A DNA stretch of 64,000 nucleotides. Source: Thecaphora thlaspeos (taxonomy: Eukaryota; Basidiomycota; Ustilaginomycetes; Urocystidales; Glomosporiaceae). The position numbers and the translations under genes were made by a program. Within the stretch, counting starts at the first letter, position 1. The number at the start of each line of letters is the position of its first letter. The notes beneath the pieces are model-generated. The model saw only the letters and a list, made by a program, of their open reading frames with translations, was not told the DNA's origin and searched no databases. The DNA lies in the NCBI GenBank assembly GCA_900291925.1, contig UWYS01000018.1:186001-250000 (forward strand). Direction: 5' to 3'. Of the stretch, positions 45,627-56,606 are shown one piece after another.

Positions 45627-48214
45627 ATGACACATTCTGACGGTACCGCCTCCCTAAAGAGGCGCATGGAGCGCCACCACAATAAGAGGCTCAACTCCAA
45701 CGACGACGCCGCAGCCGTCCGCCGTCTCGTAGAGAGGATGCACGACGACAACCTCGACACCCTCGTCCGCAGGCAGGGCTTCGCTCAAGGCGGCTTCGGC
45801 AACCAGCTATCTCCCGGCGGCACCACAGGCACGGGCACTGGCACAGACGCTGACACTGGCACTGGCACCGGCACTGGCACGTTCGATGATGACGAAGACG
45901 AAGACGACACTGGCGTCTCTCGACCCTCGGACACCGATACTGATACTACCACCCGCCCCGCTGCCACCAGCAACGATGACGACGACGAGACCGGCATCCT
46001 CTCGCCCACCACCACGAGGGGTCACACCGCGACCACTCGCACCGCCCTTCCCACTTCCACCTCGTCGAGGCAGGGCTTCTTCGACTCGATCCTGAGTGAC
46101 ATTGGTCTGAATGGCTCGTCCTCGAGCACATCGACCTCGACCTCGACCTCGGCCCTGCCCACCACGACATCGCGTTCCACCTCGTCTCATTCGTCCAGCA
46201 CCAGCACCAGCGCAAGCTCCGCCCCACGCTCCACCAGCACTGTAAATATCGCCCCTTCTCGCGAGCCCCGACCAGACTCGTCTTCTTCGTCTTCCTCTTC
46301 ATCATCATCATCGACGGTTCGTTACACACTTCTCTCCCCCCCTCCACGCGTTTGCCAGCTCGAGTCCTCCCATTCTCTGTAGCCCACCCACTAGTATACT
46401 AACCACGTCTAAGCTGTCGCCTATCGCAAACGGAGCTCTCGCCGTCGATCGTCGGTCGATCGGCGAGGGCTGCCGACTTGCCAAAAACGCGCGCTGTCGC
46501 GGCCCTCTAGTCGCATGCACACGGAGCGAAGCCGCTCGGTTGTCGTTCGCATCGGTCTTGGAAGCGATCCAGGGCCCTGCGTGCGAGACCTTGCCCGGTT
46601 GCGCCAGGTTGGACTCCCTGCAAACAGAGCCGCCTCTTGTCACCACTGTCGTGCATCATGGCCCTCTTGCCGTGCTTTCGACCTCGCTCGTTTGCCTCGT
46701 TCTCACGCGCCTTTGGCCGGCTTGCTGACCTTGCTTGCCGTCCCCCCCCCCCCCCCTTTCGCCAGTCAACCACGCCGATCAGCCCTGTCACGGCGACGAG
46801 ACTCGTCACCAGCACGCCTTCGGCGTCGGCAACGGCGACGAGCGCCAACGCCGACTCGGACACCAAGTCGAACGATGGACCGGGCGCCGGACCGATCATC
46901 GGCATCGTCGCGGGAGCGCTGGTCGGCGTCGTGATCTTCTCGATGCTCATCGGCTTCCTGATCAAGAAGTTCAAGCGCAAGGACAACGACCCTTTCGAGG
47001 CCAACCCCTTCGACCGCGACGCCTTCCAGCGCCATTCGGCCATGATCCCGGATCACTTTGAGAGCGACGACGGCCACGGCCCGTCGATGTCGGAGCACCA
47101 CGACAACGGCAACTTTGGACCCTCGTACGCCGCCGGCGCCGCGATGCTCGCTCACAACGAGGGCGGACCCCGACCGCCGACCATGTTTGCCCGTCACGCC
47201 AACGGCCCTGCCGCCAGCGTCCAGCAACAGCAGCAGCAGATGTACAACAACAACGGTCCTCAGATCGGCGCCTACTACAGCCAGGACGGCAACGGCGATT
47301 ACTCGGTCATGCAGAACGTCTCGCCCCAGATGGATTACAGCAACGCGCCCTCTGCCGCCTTTGGCAACCGCCACCTCGATGAGCCGATGATGACCCAGCG
47401 CAGCGTCAGCCCGGCGCCCCAGCTCCCGCCTCTGGCGGCCTTCGGCGGCGACCCTTACTCGATCGCTGGAGTCGGAGCCCGCATGAATGACAACATTGCC
47501 AACCCCTATGCCCACCTTGACCGCGGACACGCCAGTGCCACCCCTGCTTCGCCGATGGCCTCTCGCCGGCCCGCCCTCTCGCGTCCCGACAGCGCCTCGA
47601 GCGCGAGCCACGGCGAGTCGGTCGGCCAGTACAACCAGCAGCACAACTCTGCCGCCGCCGATGCCCTCGTTGCCGGCCTGACCCACCAGGCGCAGCAGCA
47701 GCAGCAGCGCAGCATCAGCCCCGCCGCCAACTTTGGCAACCCGCACGCCGACAACGGCAGCGGCAGCGGTCGGAGGATCTCGGACTTTGACACGGCCGGC
47801 CGACCCGGGACGGCCGAAGGGCGCAGCGGCACGCCGGACCTGCCCAACGTCCAGCAGACGTACGCTATCAGCGCGGGCAGCGACGACGGACACCACCACG
47901 TCGAGCGTTCAGGAAGCATCGGTGGGGCCAGCCTGCTCGACACAAGCCGGTACAGCCAGTCGAGCCAAGACATGCTCAACCAGATGTCGGCGCGCAGCGG
48001 CAGCGGCTCGCCTCCGTCGATCAGCGCCAACGGCGGTCTCAACCCCTTTGCCCACCTCAACGACCGGTCGATGCAGGGAAACGGCCAGAACGCCACCCTC
48101 AGCGTGCGCAACCTGATGCCCGGCGGCGTCGGCGGACAGCACGCGCAGGAGAGGCCCATCTCGACGGCCAGCTCGTTTGCCGACCCCGACGATGCGTACG
48201 GCGGCGTCTACTAG
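45627..48214 (+). CDS. Single-pass membrane protein with Ser/Thr-rich ectodomain (cell-surface sensor-like)
   Basis: Exons 45627-46316 and 46766-48214 are joined by a long 449-nt GTTCGT...GCCAG intron whose 3' end carries a C15 tract; total about 712 residues. The N-terminal part has a dibasic RRQ at 47-49, then a Thr/Gly repeat and a long Ser/Thr run typical of O-mannosylated surface stalks. A single span sits near residue 273 (IIGIVAGALVGVVIFSMLI), followed by KKFKRKDNDPFEANPFDRDAF. The ~400-residue cytosolic tail is disordered, rich in Asn, Gln, Ser, Pro and Gly. Architecture resembles Mid2/Wsc-type cell-wall stress sensors, but no Wsc cysteine domain is seen and function is inference. No classical N-terminal signal peptide is visible, so the true start or an extra exon may be missed. 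Confidence 0.72.
46742..46756. repeat. Poly(C) tract, 15 bases, next to a splice acceptor
   Basis: Run of C ending nine bases before the acceptor CAG of the 45627 gene; it forms most of the polypyrimidine tract. Confidence 0.9.
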
Positions 48215-49112
48215 AGGCGGTTGGCCGTGACCGTCGCTTGCCCACCCTCGGCCTCGGACTCTTGGAGCATTTCGCCTCCTTTCCTCTTCCAAAACGGTCG
48301 TCTCGGCCCTTGTTACACCTTCCTTGCTCCTTGTTCCCCTCTCACCACGATTCAGTCTCGGTTGCTTTTTCTCTCCTGACTCTGTAGCCCTTATGCGTGC
48401 ACACACACCTACACACACACACACACACACTCGTCCCTCGCCTCGTCTCTCGTTAGTCCTCCACCGTCCAGTCACCAAGCACCAGCACACACTCCTTCTC
48501 CCTCTTTCGCGACTTGCGACTCGCGTCATCCCATTCCACTGTCATTCTTCTGTTCTTTCTCGTCGACGAGTCGCTTCCACCTTTCGCTTCTTGTCGTTAC
48601 TTTTCTTGTTGTTTGTCGTTTATTTGGACAAAAGTTATCCACTCGGCAGCCTTTTGAGAAGGTTGTGCTTCGAGAAGGAATTTAGAACGGTTCATTGGAT
48701 GATTGCCGTGGCGTGGCGCTGCGGGGATGGAGATAGGTCATGTTGAAGGCGTGAGGATGCGGGGAGACTGGAGGGGATCGTGGGTCCGAAAGAAGGACGG
48801 AGAGCAGCGGCGCGTTAATGCGTGCGCGAGATGAGATGCGATGCTCGAGGATGGTGGGAGGGCGAGAAGAGAGATCCCACTGAACAACAACGACACCCAA
48901 CGACGATGGGGATGGTGATGGTGCGATCGAGGGACAGGAGGGCTGCAGAAAGGACGCGCGCACGCGATTAGGATCGAAAGGAGACTTTTTTTTTTTCTCG
49001 CCATGGGTGTAGGTGTGTGCATGAGGGAGACAGAAAACGAATCAAGGTGCGTAAAAAGTATATGCATGCGATAACAAAAGGACAGACCGACCCATCGAAA
49101 CAAGTACCGTCT
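48215..49112. other. Convergent intergenic region with (CA)n microsatellite
   Basis: 3' flanks of the 45627 gene and MAK16. No exon is supported. Confidence 0.6.
48400..48430. repeat. (CA)n microsatellite
   Basis: About 31 nt of nearly perfect CA repeat with one CCT interruption. Confidence 0.9.
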
Positions 49113-50304
49113 CTACCAGTTGGCGAGACTGTCGCGGGTGAGGGGTTCGGTCTCCTGTTCGTACTCGATCTCCACCTTGGCGCCACCGCTGCCCTTGCGA
49201 CGTTTTGCCGCTGCTCTGCCTGCCGCCGCCGCCTTCTTGCCGCCCGTCGAGGGACCGGATGGAGAGGTGGGTTTGGATCGACGTTGTAGCGGTGCTTTGA
49301 GTATGGAGGAGTCATCGTCTTCGGAAGAGGCGGCGTTTGAATCCAGACCTTCGTCTTCAGAGGAGAGGTCGAGTGGGTTGCCGTCCTGTTGAGCAAGCAG
49401 AGACGAGGGCGAGGGAAGAGGAAGGAGGTGCGTTAGCGGCGGGGGTTTTTGGCTTTGCCTTGATCAGAAGAAAGGTTACGTCCGGGCGACTTACGGAATC
49501 GACCAACTCCTCCATATCATCCTCGCTCTCCTCGTCGTCCTCGACAAACTCCCTCTCTCCCGTCCTCTCATCTTCATCCTCCATCTCCATCTCCATCTCC
49601 TCGTCGTTCTCGTCCTCTTCGAACATCCTGTCCATCTCCTCTAGGTCCTCCTCATCCTCCTCCTCGCTCTCCTCGTCCTCGAGACCCAGGTCGTTCTGCA
49701 TCTCCTCCCTCTTCTTCCTACTCTCCAACACCTCGTTCCACACGTCCTCGTTCACGTTGAGCGGTGCATCGCCATACGCTCCGCTCTTTAGACGTTCCAA
49801 GAGCTCCTTTTCGATGCTCTTCTCCAGTCTGGCCGCCCGGAGCGCCTTGCCTTCACGCGTCTTTTCCCTCCTCTCCAACTTCTTCTTGATGCCGACGAGC
49901 TTGGGTTGTTCCTCCTCCTTGAGCTTGATACGACGCAGCTTGATGAGGTACTGTGTGATCTTGGTGAGACGTTGTTTCGCCTTGTGTGTGATAAAGTTGG
50001 GCCAGTAGATCAACTCTCCGTCGATCTGCTCGAGCGCCTTGGCGTAGTTGTTGGAGAGGCGGATGCGTTCCCACTGGTGTTTCGGCGTGTGCGCCCGTTC
50101 GGCCGTCTTGACGTAGAGGTAGACTACGCCCTCGCGCTCGCGCACCGTGGCGTAGCGAGAGTTGGCGAGCGGACACGACTGACGGTTGCAGAATCCGGTG
50201 AGGTTGTATTCGTTGCGACAAAAGTTGGAGTGCGTCTTGGACGTGATCTTGTAGGAGCAGAAGGTCTTGCCGATCACGGACCAGACGAGGTCGTCGGATT
50301 GCAT
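49113..50304 (-). CDS. MAK16: Mak16, 60S ribosome biogenesis factor
   Basis: Two exons on the minus strand, 50304-49495 and 49385-49113, joined by GTAAGT...ACAG in phase 0; 360 residues. The start [20 protein letters not shown] is the Mak16 N-terminus. The conserved cysteines FC...[19 protein letters not shown] follow, then [20 protein letters not shown] and [13 protein letters not shown]. Residues ~205-275 are strongly acidic, and the C-terminus is basic ([11 protein letters not shown]) ending SLANW. Mak16 is a nucleolar protein of the early pre-60S particle, working with Rpf1. Length and order match the family. A (GA)n repeat lies just upstream in the leader. Confidence 0.96.
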
Positions 50305-50335
50305 GGTGAAGAGATGCCGAGCGGGACGTCGGTGG

Positions 50336-50376
<41 letters not shown>

Positions 50377-52919
50377 GGGCGAGGGTGCAGGCTAGGGACG
50401 AGGCGACAGGAGGCGGCCGTCTGCACGCGCGGTAACGTTGAGCTGGTAGGTGCGTAGGGAGGTGGTGACGGCTGCGATGGTGGGGTATAGAAGTGCCTGT
50501 GTGCGGCGAGCGGCGAGCGGCGTGCTGTGGTGTGGATGTGGTTCGTAGACGGGAACGAAAGGCCTGATGGTAGCGGCAGAGCGACACAGACAAGGCGCAG
50601 TTGGCAGGTGTCGTCGCTCTCTTGCCAGCCTGTCGAAGCTCGCTGCCCGCCGGGAAGACTTTTTTTCTCGACTGCCAACTTTTTGTTTTTTGAAAAGCAG
50701 AAGATCCGACACCCGCACGTTAAGAAATTCACCAGCGCCTGTTGCTTTTCGCACGAGAAGACAATGCGCCGGGCCCGCGAGCACGCGGTGAGAGCCACGC
50801 TCCCTCGTCATTCCACGAGGTGCCCTTGGAACCACTCGTCGGCAGTGCCGTAGCCCATCACGCTCCCACACGGAAGACCCTGGCCCGCCGCATGGCCGAC
50901 CCTTTGTGCTCGCCGAGGGCGGTGAGAACATAATCTTGAGTAGAATTGGCGGCGCATCCCTTTCGGAAAATGAGGAGACTAGCAACAGGGTCACGGACCT
51001 ACAGTACGCCCAATGTACAGCATGTTGTACGCTTATGCCTCCGTTGCCAGGCCACGCTTGCGTATCGCTCGCTCGGGCCCACGACTGTATTGTAGTTCGT
51101 GCAAGGTGTGTAGCGTGGTCAATGGGACACATGGCAACGCCAGCCTGTCCCAGCTTCAAGCGAGGCAGCCCCTTTGCCGGCGCGACGGGTCCGAATTATT
51201 CAAGAGGTGGGGCGCTGCTAGGCGGGGGGGCATCCGCTGCGGAAGGAGGGACAAAGGGGCCCGAAGCCTGGGGTGCCGCTGCCCAGTCGGGTGGCTGGCG
51301 TCGACAACCATGAAAGGGGGAACAGCGTATGCATCGTGGTGTTACCGTACGCACGAGGCTGCAGCGTTTGGCCGAGTCGAGCCCGTCTGCCTGTGCGTGC
51401 GTCTTCTTGTTCCCTCTCCCCCTGCCTGTTGCCTTGCCTGCGCTGCGTTGCGTGCCCTGTTGTGAGTTCGCGGAGCGGCTGGCGGCGTGCCAGGAGCTGA
51501 TGCAGCACAGAATGAAAAAAGAGACAGGAACAAAGGGAGGCGGGCCCGGTGGGTGGGATTATTCTGCTCTCTTCAAGTGTATAGTTGTTCCTCTCTCGCG
51601 TGCGGCTGCTGTTTGCTCGCCTAGGCCCAGCAGCGAGCCTAGCGTGCGTCGAGCTTGCTTAGCCCCGCCTCGCTCCAGCGCGTGTGCCACGAGTCGGCCA
51701 GCTGGAGCCGGCCGGCAGCAGCGTCCCTCCCCTGCCTCGCACCTGCTGCCTCGTCGTGCTTCTCGAACTTTGCGCCTTCCCCTACCGTACGTAAGCAGTT
51801 ATCTCAAGCCTCTCTCAACCGTCACCACAGAAGGCAGCATAAACCCTGGTCGGGTGGGTCTGGCCTGCCTCGCCCCTCGCTTCGCGCTCTTATAGGCCTG
51901 CCTTCTCGTTGTCTCCCCTCCTCCGTCCCTCTCGCTCCCCAAAAGAACGGAACGCCAAGTGACGGGCTTCATCTGGGCATCGACCGCTCACATCGCTCCA
52001 TCACTCATCTCGTCGTACGTCCAACCCACCCTCCCGTTCCAGCTTGCACGGCTCCACGCACTCCTCCTCCTTTTGCCTCATCCTGCCGCTGACGAGCCCA
52101 CCGACCCGCTCCCCCTTCGCTTTCCTCGGCAGACAGGCCTCACCCTGGCCTCCCATCAGTCCCCCTTCGATCGGCAGTCCAGTGCACCGCAAGCGTTCTT
52201 CCCCCACCCCTTCCATCGCCTCGCTTTCGCGAAGCTTTTCTCTCACCAGCCTGCCTTCCCTCGACCTGGAGCTTACCGCCGCTTCGACACCACCCAGACC
52301 GTCATATCTACCTTCGTGCTGTACAGCGACCCATCGCGGTACACATTCCGCCACAGCAGCATCGTCCGCTTCGCGCTTGGATCTGTGCTACCCTAGCCGT
52401 CCGGTCGCCGCCGTCTCTTTCCGATTCCACACCCTCGCATCGAGGATGTCATCATCGTGACGAGGTCCTGCCGATTCTTTACACCACACCTTGGAGTTCC
52501 TTCCAACATTCGTCCACCGCTGCCATCGGACCTCGCCACCTCCGCAGCGCTCTCTGGCATCCCCCTGTTCCTCGCGTCGTCTTCACGCCTACCTTACCGC
52601 GCCCTCTTCGGCGGCACAGCAGCACAGTAGAGGACTCCTCGCTGTGCACCGTTGGCTCTATACAGCCACATCGACCTGGTGCGTTCATCACCTCCAACGT
52701 AGGCCAAGCTCGTCTGTCTGCCCTCTGCTCGATCGAGTCCTTTCTCCCCGCTGACACTCATACATTCTCTTCTGTATCGTGCTCGTCCTCTAGACAGTCG
52801 TACAGAGACCCAAGTGACTTCTCGACGCAACTGCTTCTTCGCCTTGTCCACCGCCTGCTGCTGACGGACACCCCGACAGCCTCCCGGCGGTCTCTAGCCC
52901 TCGAGGAGCGGGGCACGCT
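50305..52919. other. Long divergent intergenic region (2.6 kb)
   Basis: It holds the MAK16 promoter and probably a long 5' leader of the 52920 gene. Frames at 51329-51895 and 52044-52460 look like composition-driven upstream ORFs. A G-rich run occurs near 51222. No RNA gene is recognised. Confidence 0.5.
50341..50374. repeat. (GA)n microsatellite in the MAK16 leader
   Basis: 34 nt of perfect AG repeat starting 37 nt upstream of the MAK16 ATG. Confidence 0.95.
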
Positions 52920-55900
52920 ATGTCGTCAGACACGCCCAGGCCCTCCGCGAGCCGATCGACGCGAGGCGTCAAGAAGCCGACGAGGAGTGGCAAGGAGGCC
53001 CGTCACTCGCCGCCCTCGTCGTCCGGCAGGCCGCACGACCGCCTGTACGTGCCGAGCCGCGATCGCGTCAAGACGCATTCACGGCAGCCGTCCGACCAGA
53101 GCCTCAAGCTCGACCTGCATGGGCTCGACCTTGGAGGCGATGCTGGACCAAGCTCCAATCCCTTCCGCGGCGAGATCGCCTTTCCACCGGACATCGCGGC
53201 CGTCGGCGCGGCTTCCCCCTTCGACGCACACCTCCGCTCTCACTCCGGAGGGCAATACTTCACCACAAGCCGGAGCCCGATGCTGTCCGGCTCTCCCTTC
53301 ATGCACCGCAGCTCGTCGGAAGACGTCATCGGCCGGATGTCGTTTGCTACCCAGGCGGGGGGCCCGATGCTGCCGGAGGACAGCTTCGCCATGCACCTGC
53401 GCTCCGAGTGTACCGACTTCAACGAGATTATGCCGTCGAGCGCAATCCTCAGCGGCGAAGCCGACGGCGGCGTCGACGCGCAGCAGACACCCAGGCAGCA
53501 CTACAGCGCCGCCCGGTCACCCGCCCAGCAGCAGCAGCAGGATCACCAGCAGCATGGCCGTTTCAACCAGGTCCTCGGCGGGTTCGCCAGTCTCGGCGTC
53601 TCCGGACACGGACGCGAGCCTTCTGCGTTGCGACAGAGCAGGCACAAATGGCCACTGCACTCGGCCGCCGGGCCGACAGGATCCGATAGCAGGTCACCGG
53701 ATCTGGCTGCGGCAGCGACGGCGCCTTTGGAGGCAGCCGAAGGGCACGGCGGCTACTTCCGACACGACGAGCTGGCGCCGTCGTCCTACCGCTGGGCCTA
53801 CCTAGCGCCCCAGCCGTGCGACCCGCTCAAGGTGCTCGACGTCCTCTCGATCGAAGAGATGGGCCTCCACTCGTTCGACGTTGGCAACCTAAATGACTGG
53901 GACGGCCACATCTACGAATCCGACTTCGTGTGCCCGCACTCGAAGCGCGTGATTAAGATTGCCTGGTCGGTGGCGACGAGCTTCAAGCGACAGAAGAAGT
54001 GGATCGTGGTCCCCGGGTCGTTCTGCAACGGCTCGCAGCTCAGCAGCGACGACCAGGGTTACCGAACGGTCGTCGTCTCCGATCGCCAGCTTCTGTCTGC
54101 CGCCGATGGGGCGCGCGATGCCTCTGCCACCCGCTCGCCGTTCACCAGGGCCGGGTTCGAGCTCGGTTTCCTGCGCAAGCCCTCCGGGACCTTTTCATCG
54201 ACCGTGCTGCTCGCCCGCCGCGACGTCCATCGGATGCGGCTCGCACAACAACGGCTGCGAGCGGCCAGTGCTGCGCAGAGGGGCGAACTGGACAGCTGCC
54301 CCACGTCGCCCGGCGCGCTCTCCGTCCACAGCGAGCCCAAGATTCTGCCATTTTACCCTGTGCTGCGCCGCTCCCGCTCGAGGCCCTACATCCGCGACCA
54401 CGCCCAGACCCTCAGCAGGTCGCGATCTGGGCCTTACCTCAAGCCGAGCGATGGCGGCGGCAGCGACGCCACCGATCACTTTGCGCCGTCGCTGCCCGGA
54501 GCTCCGGGGGCTCAGTACCAGCCTGTCGAGAGCTGGCCGTCGGCTCGCGCGCCCGCCTCGCCGATGGGTTCTATCGACAGTTCTTGCTCCAGCAGCGGAA
54601 CCCACACTTCGCACTCGTCCGTCGGCCCAGTCACGACGAGCTACAGCCAAGCCTCGACGCGCGGGATGTTGGAGGCGCCCGTCTCCGAATCGATTCGCAG
54701 CAAGACCTCTCTCGCGTCGCCCGCATCACCACGCACCCCTTCGTCGGCCGGTCTGCAGGGCCAAAATGGCTGCCTCTTCCCTCAGTCGGTGTCGCCTTTC
54801 GAGGCTGGACAGTCGGCGTCGCGACTCGCGTCTGCCGACGCGACCTCGTCGCCTATTGATCTCAGCCCTGGCACCCTCTCGCCCAAGCAGCCGGCGTCGA
54901 TCTCGGACGAGCTCGACCGGCGCTCTCAACACGACGCCGCAGAGCAGTTGCAGCAGCTGCAGCTGCAGCGCACAAGGGCCGAGAATCATGGCGCGCTGTC
55001 CGTCGATACAGCTTGCCTCGCTCGCGTTCGGACGGCCGAGTCGGTCACACCGGGAAACATCGTGGGGCGAGGCGGATGGATGACCGCCGCCGCAGCCTCT
55101 ACATTCACGTCTGCGTCTGCATCCGCCGCCGCCGCCGCCGCAGCCCGTCAGACCAGCGCCGTCCCCAGCCAGGCGCAGCGCAAGGACCGCAGGATTGGCG
55201 GCTGGTTCAAGAAGAGGGTCGGTGCCTCCCAGAGCATTTCGTCGTCGTCCGCCAGAGCGCTGAGCCCGCCCGCGCTGGCAAACCCCGATCCTCTCGCGGA
55301 CCAGCTGCAGGAAGAGCAGGTCCTGTTGTTTGGACTGAGGCCGAGGCCGAACCGAGCGATGGCACTGACGCGTAAGGCGCTCGAGCAAATCGAGGCCCTA
55401 GTGGAGCGACCGGCCTCGCCCGAGTCGACGATCATGGGTTCTCGCCGGGGGTCCGCATGCGTGGTAGGGCATAGCAAGTCGGACACCAGCATCTACGGCA
55501 AGGCGACGGCATCCCAGAGGTATGAAGGCGGCACCGTGGAGCCTGCGGATAGCTCGGCGGCGAGCCTGCTGCCTCTGGCACAGAAAGGCACAGACGGCCT
55601 TGGCGTCTGGCTGCCTTCTCCGCCTAGCGGTGCAGCGGCAGCAGCACCCGCAGCGCCGCCGCTTCGGCTGAACATGACGAAGTCGAGGGCTGCCGTTAAC
55701 GCTTCGCTCGCATGCATCTACGGCTGGACGGACAACGAATCGCGCATCCTGACCGACACGTCGGCCACCGTGGCGCCACTCTGCCTGGCCGAGGAGGGCG
55801 TTCCATTCGCGGCATCGACGTCGCCCAAGCTCAGACAGCCGCTTCCCCGAACGCGCAACACGGAAGACGAGAACGCTCTGCTTGGGCTGGACCGCGTCTC

Positions 55901-56606
55901 TGCCGATGCGCTGACCATGTTGATCCCGTTGCCTCTGATCGGCCGACCCAGCGACATGCCAGCATCGCGATATATGAGGATCACGTTCACCCCCTTTGGC
56001 GATCCCACGCCGACCTCTGAGTGTAGCGGTTCGACATCCGATCCGGACAGCGGCTCGACGGATCGCGAGCTGGCTACCAACCCCGTCGGCGCTCGAGCCG
56101 TTCCCGCCGGCGCACGCCACCAGGGCGCAGCCGACCGCACCGGCTCCGGCCATTCGTCGTCGTGGTACCGTAGGCTCGGCTTCGCGTCGTCGTCGCGCCA
56201 CTCAGGACAAGCATCATCGTCGAGCCGTGCCGCCAAAGAGGCGGCTGCTGCTGCTGCAGCCACGACGCAGCGATGCTGTCCGCCTCGCACGCGGACCCTG
56301 TCAGGTGCTATGGCAGCGCCGAGCATCGAGAGCTTCAAGATCGCCGGGCAGGTGCTCGATGCACTGGACGTGGACCACAACAGCAACGTCGTTAACGCGC
56401 GCATCCCACGCGCTGGCTCGTTCCCCGTCGTCTTGGGCTTCTGCGACGGACGCCGCGGGCTGGAGCTGGTCTCAGAAGGCTTTGAAGCACTGGGTCTGAT
56501 CGGAGGATGCGATCGGCTCGTGGTCCAGGACGCCGATGACTGCCCGCCGCTCGCCGGGGTCTCGGACATGATCATTGCCGCCTGCGCCGCGATCATCGAT
56601 GTCTGA
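52920..56606 (+). CDS. Large protein of unknown function (1228 aa) with three ordered islands
   Basis: Single exon from ATG 52920. Most of it is low-complexity Ser/Arg/Pro/Ala sequence with short Gln and Ala runs. Three parts look folded. About residues 290-390 contain YRWAYLAPQPCDPLKVLDVL, then SIEEMGLHSFDVGNLNDWDG and KIAWSVATSFKRQKKWIVV. About 990-1030 contains LGLDRVSADALTMLIPLPLI and RYMRITFTPFGDP. About 1135-1210 contains KIAGQVLDALDVDHNSNVVN and VLGFCDGRRGLELVSEGFEA. A short basic patch IGGWFKKRVG lies near 760. No signal peptide, membrane span or known catalytic motif is visible. I do not recognise the family; the islands suggest a lineage-specific regulatory or scaffold protein. Confidence 0.8.
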   Translation: MSSDTPRPSASRSTRGVKKPTRSGKEARHSPPSSSGRPHDRLYVPSRDRVKTHSRQPSDQSLKLDLHGLDLGGDAGPSSNPFRGEIAFPPDIAAVGAASPFDAHLRSHSGGQYFTTSRSPMLSGSPFMHRSSSEDVIGRMSFATQAGGPMLPEDSFAMHLRSECTDFNEIMPSSAILSGEADGGVDAQQTPRQHYSAARSPAQQQQQDHQQHGRFNQVLGGFASLGVSGHGREPSALRQSRHKWPLHSAAGPTGSDSRSPDLAAAATAPLEAAEGHGGYFRHDELAPSSYRWAYLAPQPCDPLKVLDVLSIEEMGLHSFDVGNLNDWDGHIYESDFVCPHSKRVIKIAWSVATSFKRQKKWIVVPGSFCNGSQLSSDDQGYRTVVVSDRQLLSAADGARDASATRSPFTRAGFELGFLRKPSGTFSSTVLLARRDVHRMRLAQQRLRAASAAQRGELDSCPTSPGALSVHSEPKILPFYPVLRRSRSRPYIRDHAQTLSRSRSGPYLKPSDGGGSDATDHFAPSLPGAPGAQYQPVESWPSARAPASPMGSIDSSCSSSGTHTSHSSVGPVTTSYSQASTRGMLEAPVSESIRSKTSLASPASPRTPSSAGLQGQNGCLFPQSVSPFEAGQSASRLASADATSSPIDLSPGTLSPKQPASISDELDRRSQHDAAEQLQQLQLQRTRAENHGALSVDTACLARVRTAESVTPGNIVGRGGWMTAAAASTFTSASASAAAAAAARQTSAVPSQAQRKDRRIGGWFKKRVGASQSISSSSARALSPPALANPDPLADQLQEEQVLLFGLRPRPNRAMALTRKALEQIEALVERPASPESTIMGSRRGSACVVGHSKSDTSIYGKATASQRYEGGTVEPADSSAASLLPLAQKGTDGLGVWLPSPPSGAAAAAPAAPPLRLNMTKSRAAVNASLACIYGWTDNESRILTDTSATVAPLCLAEEGVPFAASTSPKLRQPLPRTRNTEDENALLGLDRVSADALTMLIPLPLIGRPSDMPASRYMRITFTPFGDPTPTSECSGSTSDPDSGSTDRELATNPVGARAVPAGARHQGAADRTGSGHSSSWYRRLGFASSSRHSGQASSSSRAAKEAAAAAAATTQRCCPPRTRTLSGAMAAPSIESFKIAGQVLDALDVDHNSNVVNARIPRAGSFPVVLGFCDGRRGLELVSEGFEALGLIGGCDRLVVQDADDCPPLAGVSDMIIAACAAIIDV

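Noticed and set aside
44873..45640. 255-codon plus frame before the 45627 gene
   Set aside because: Made of C/T-rich leader sequence translated as Pro/Ser/Leu runs; no domain.
46766..47899. 377-codon minus-strand frame inside the 45627 gene
   Set aside because: Val/Arg/Ala-rich shadow; the plus strand has a membrane span and a normal tail.
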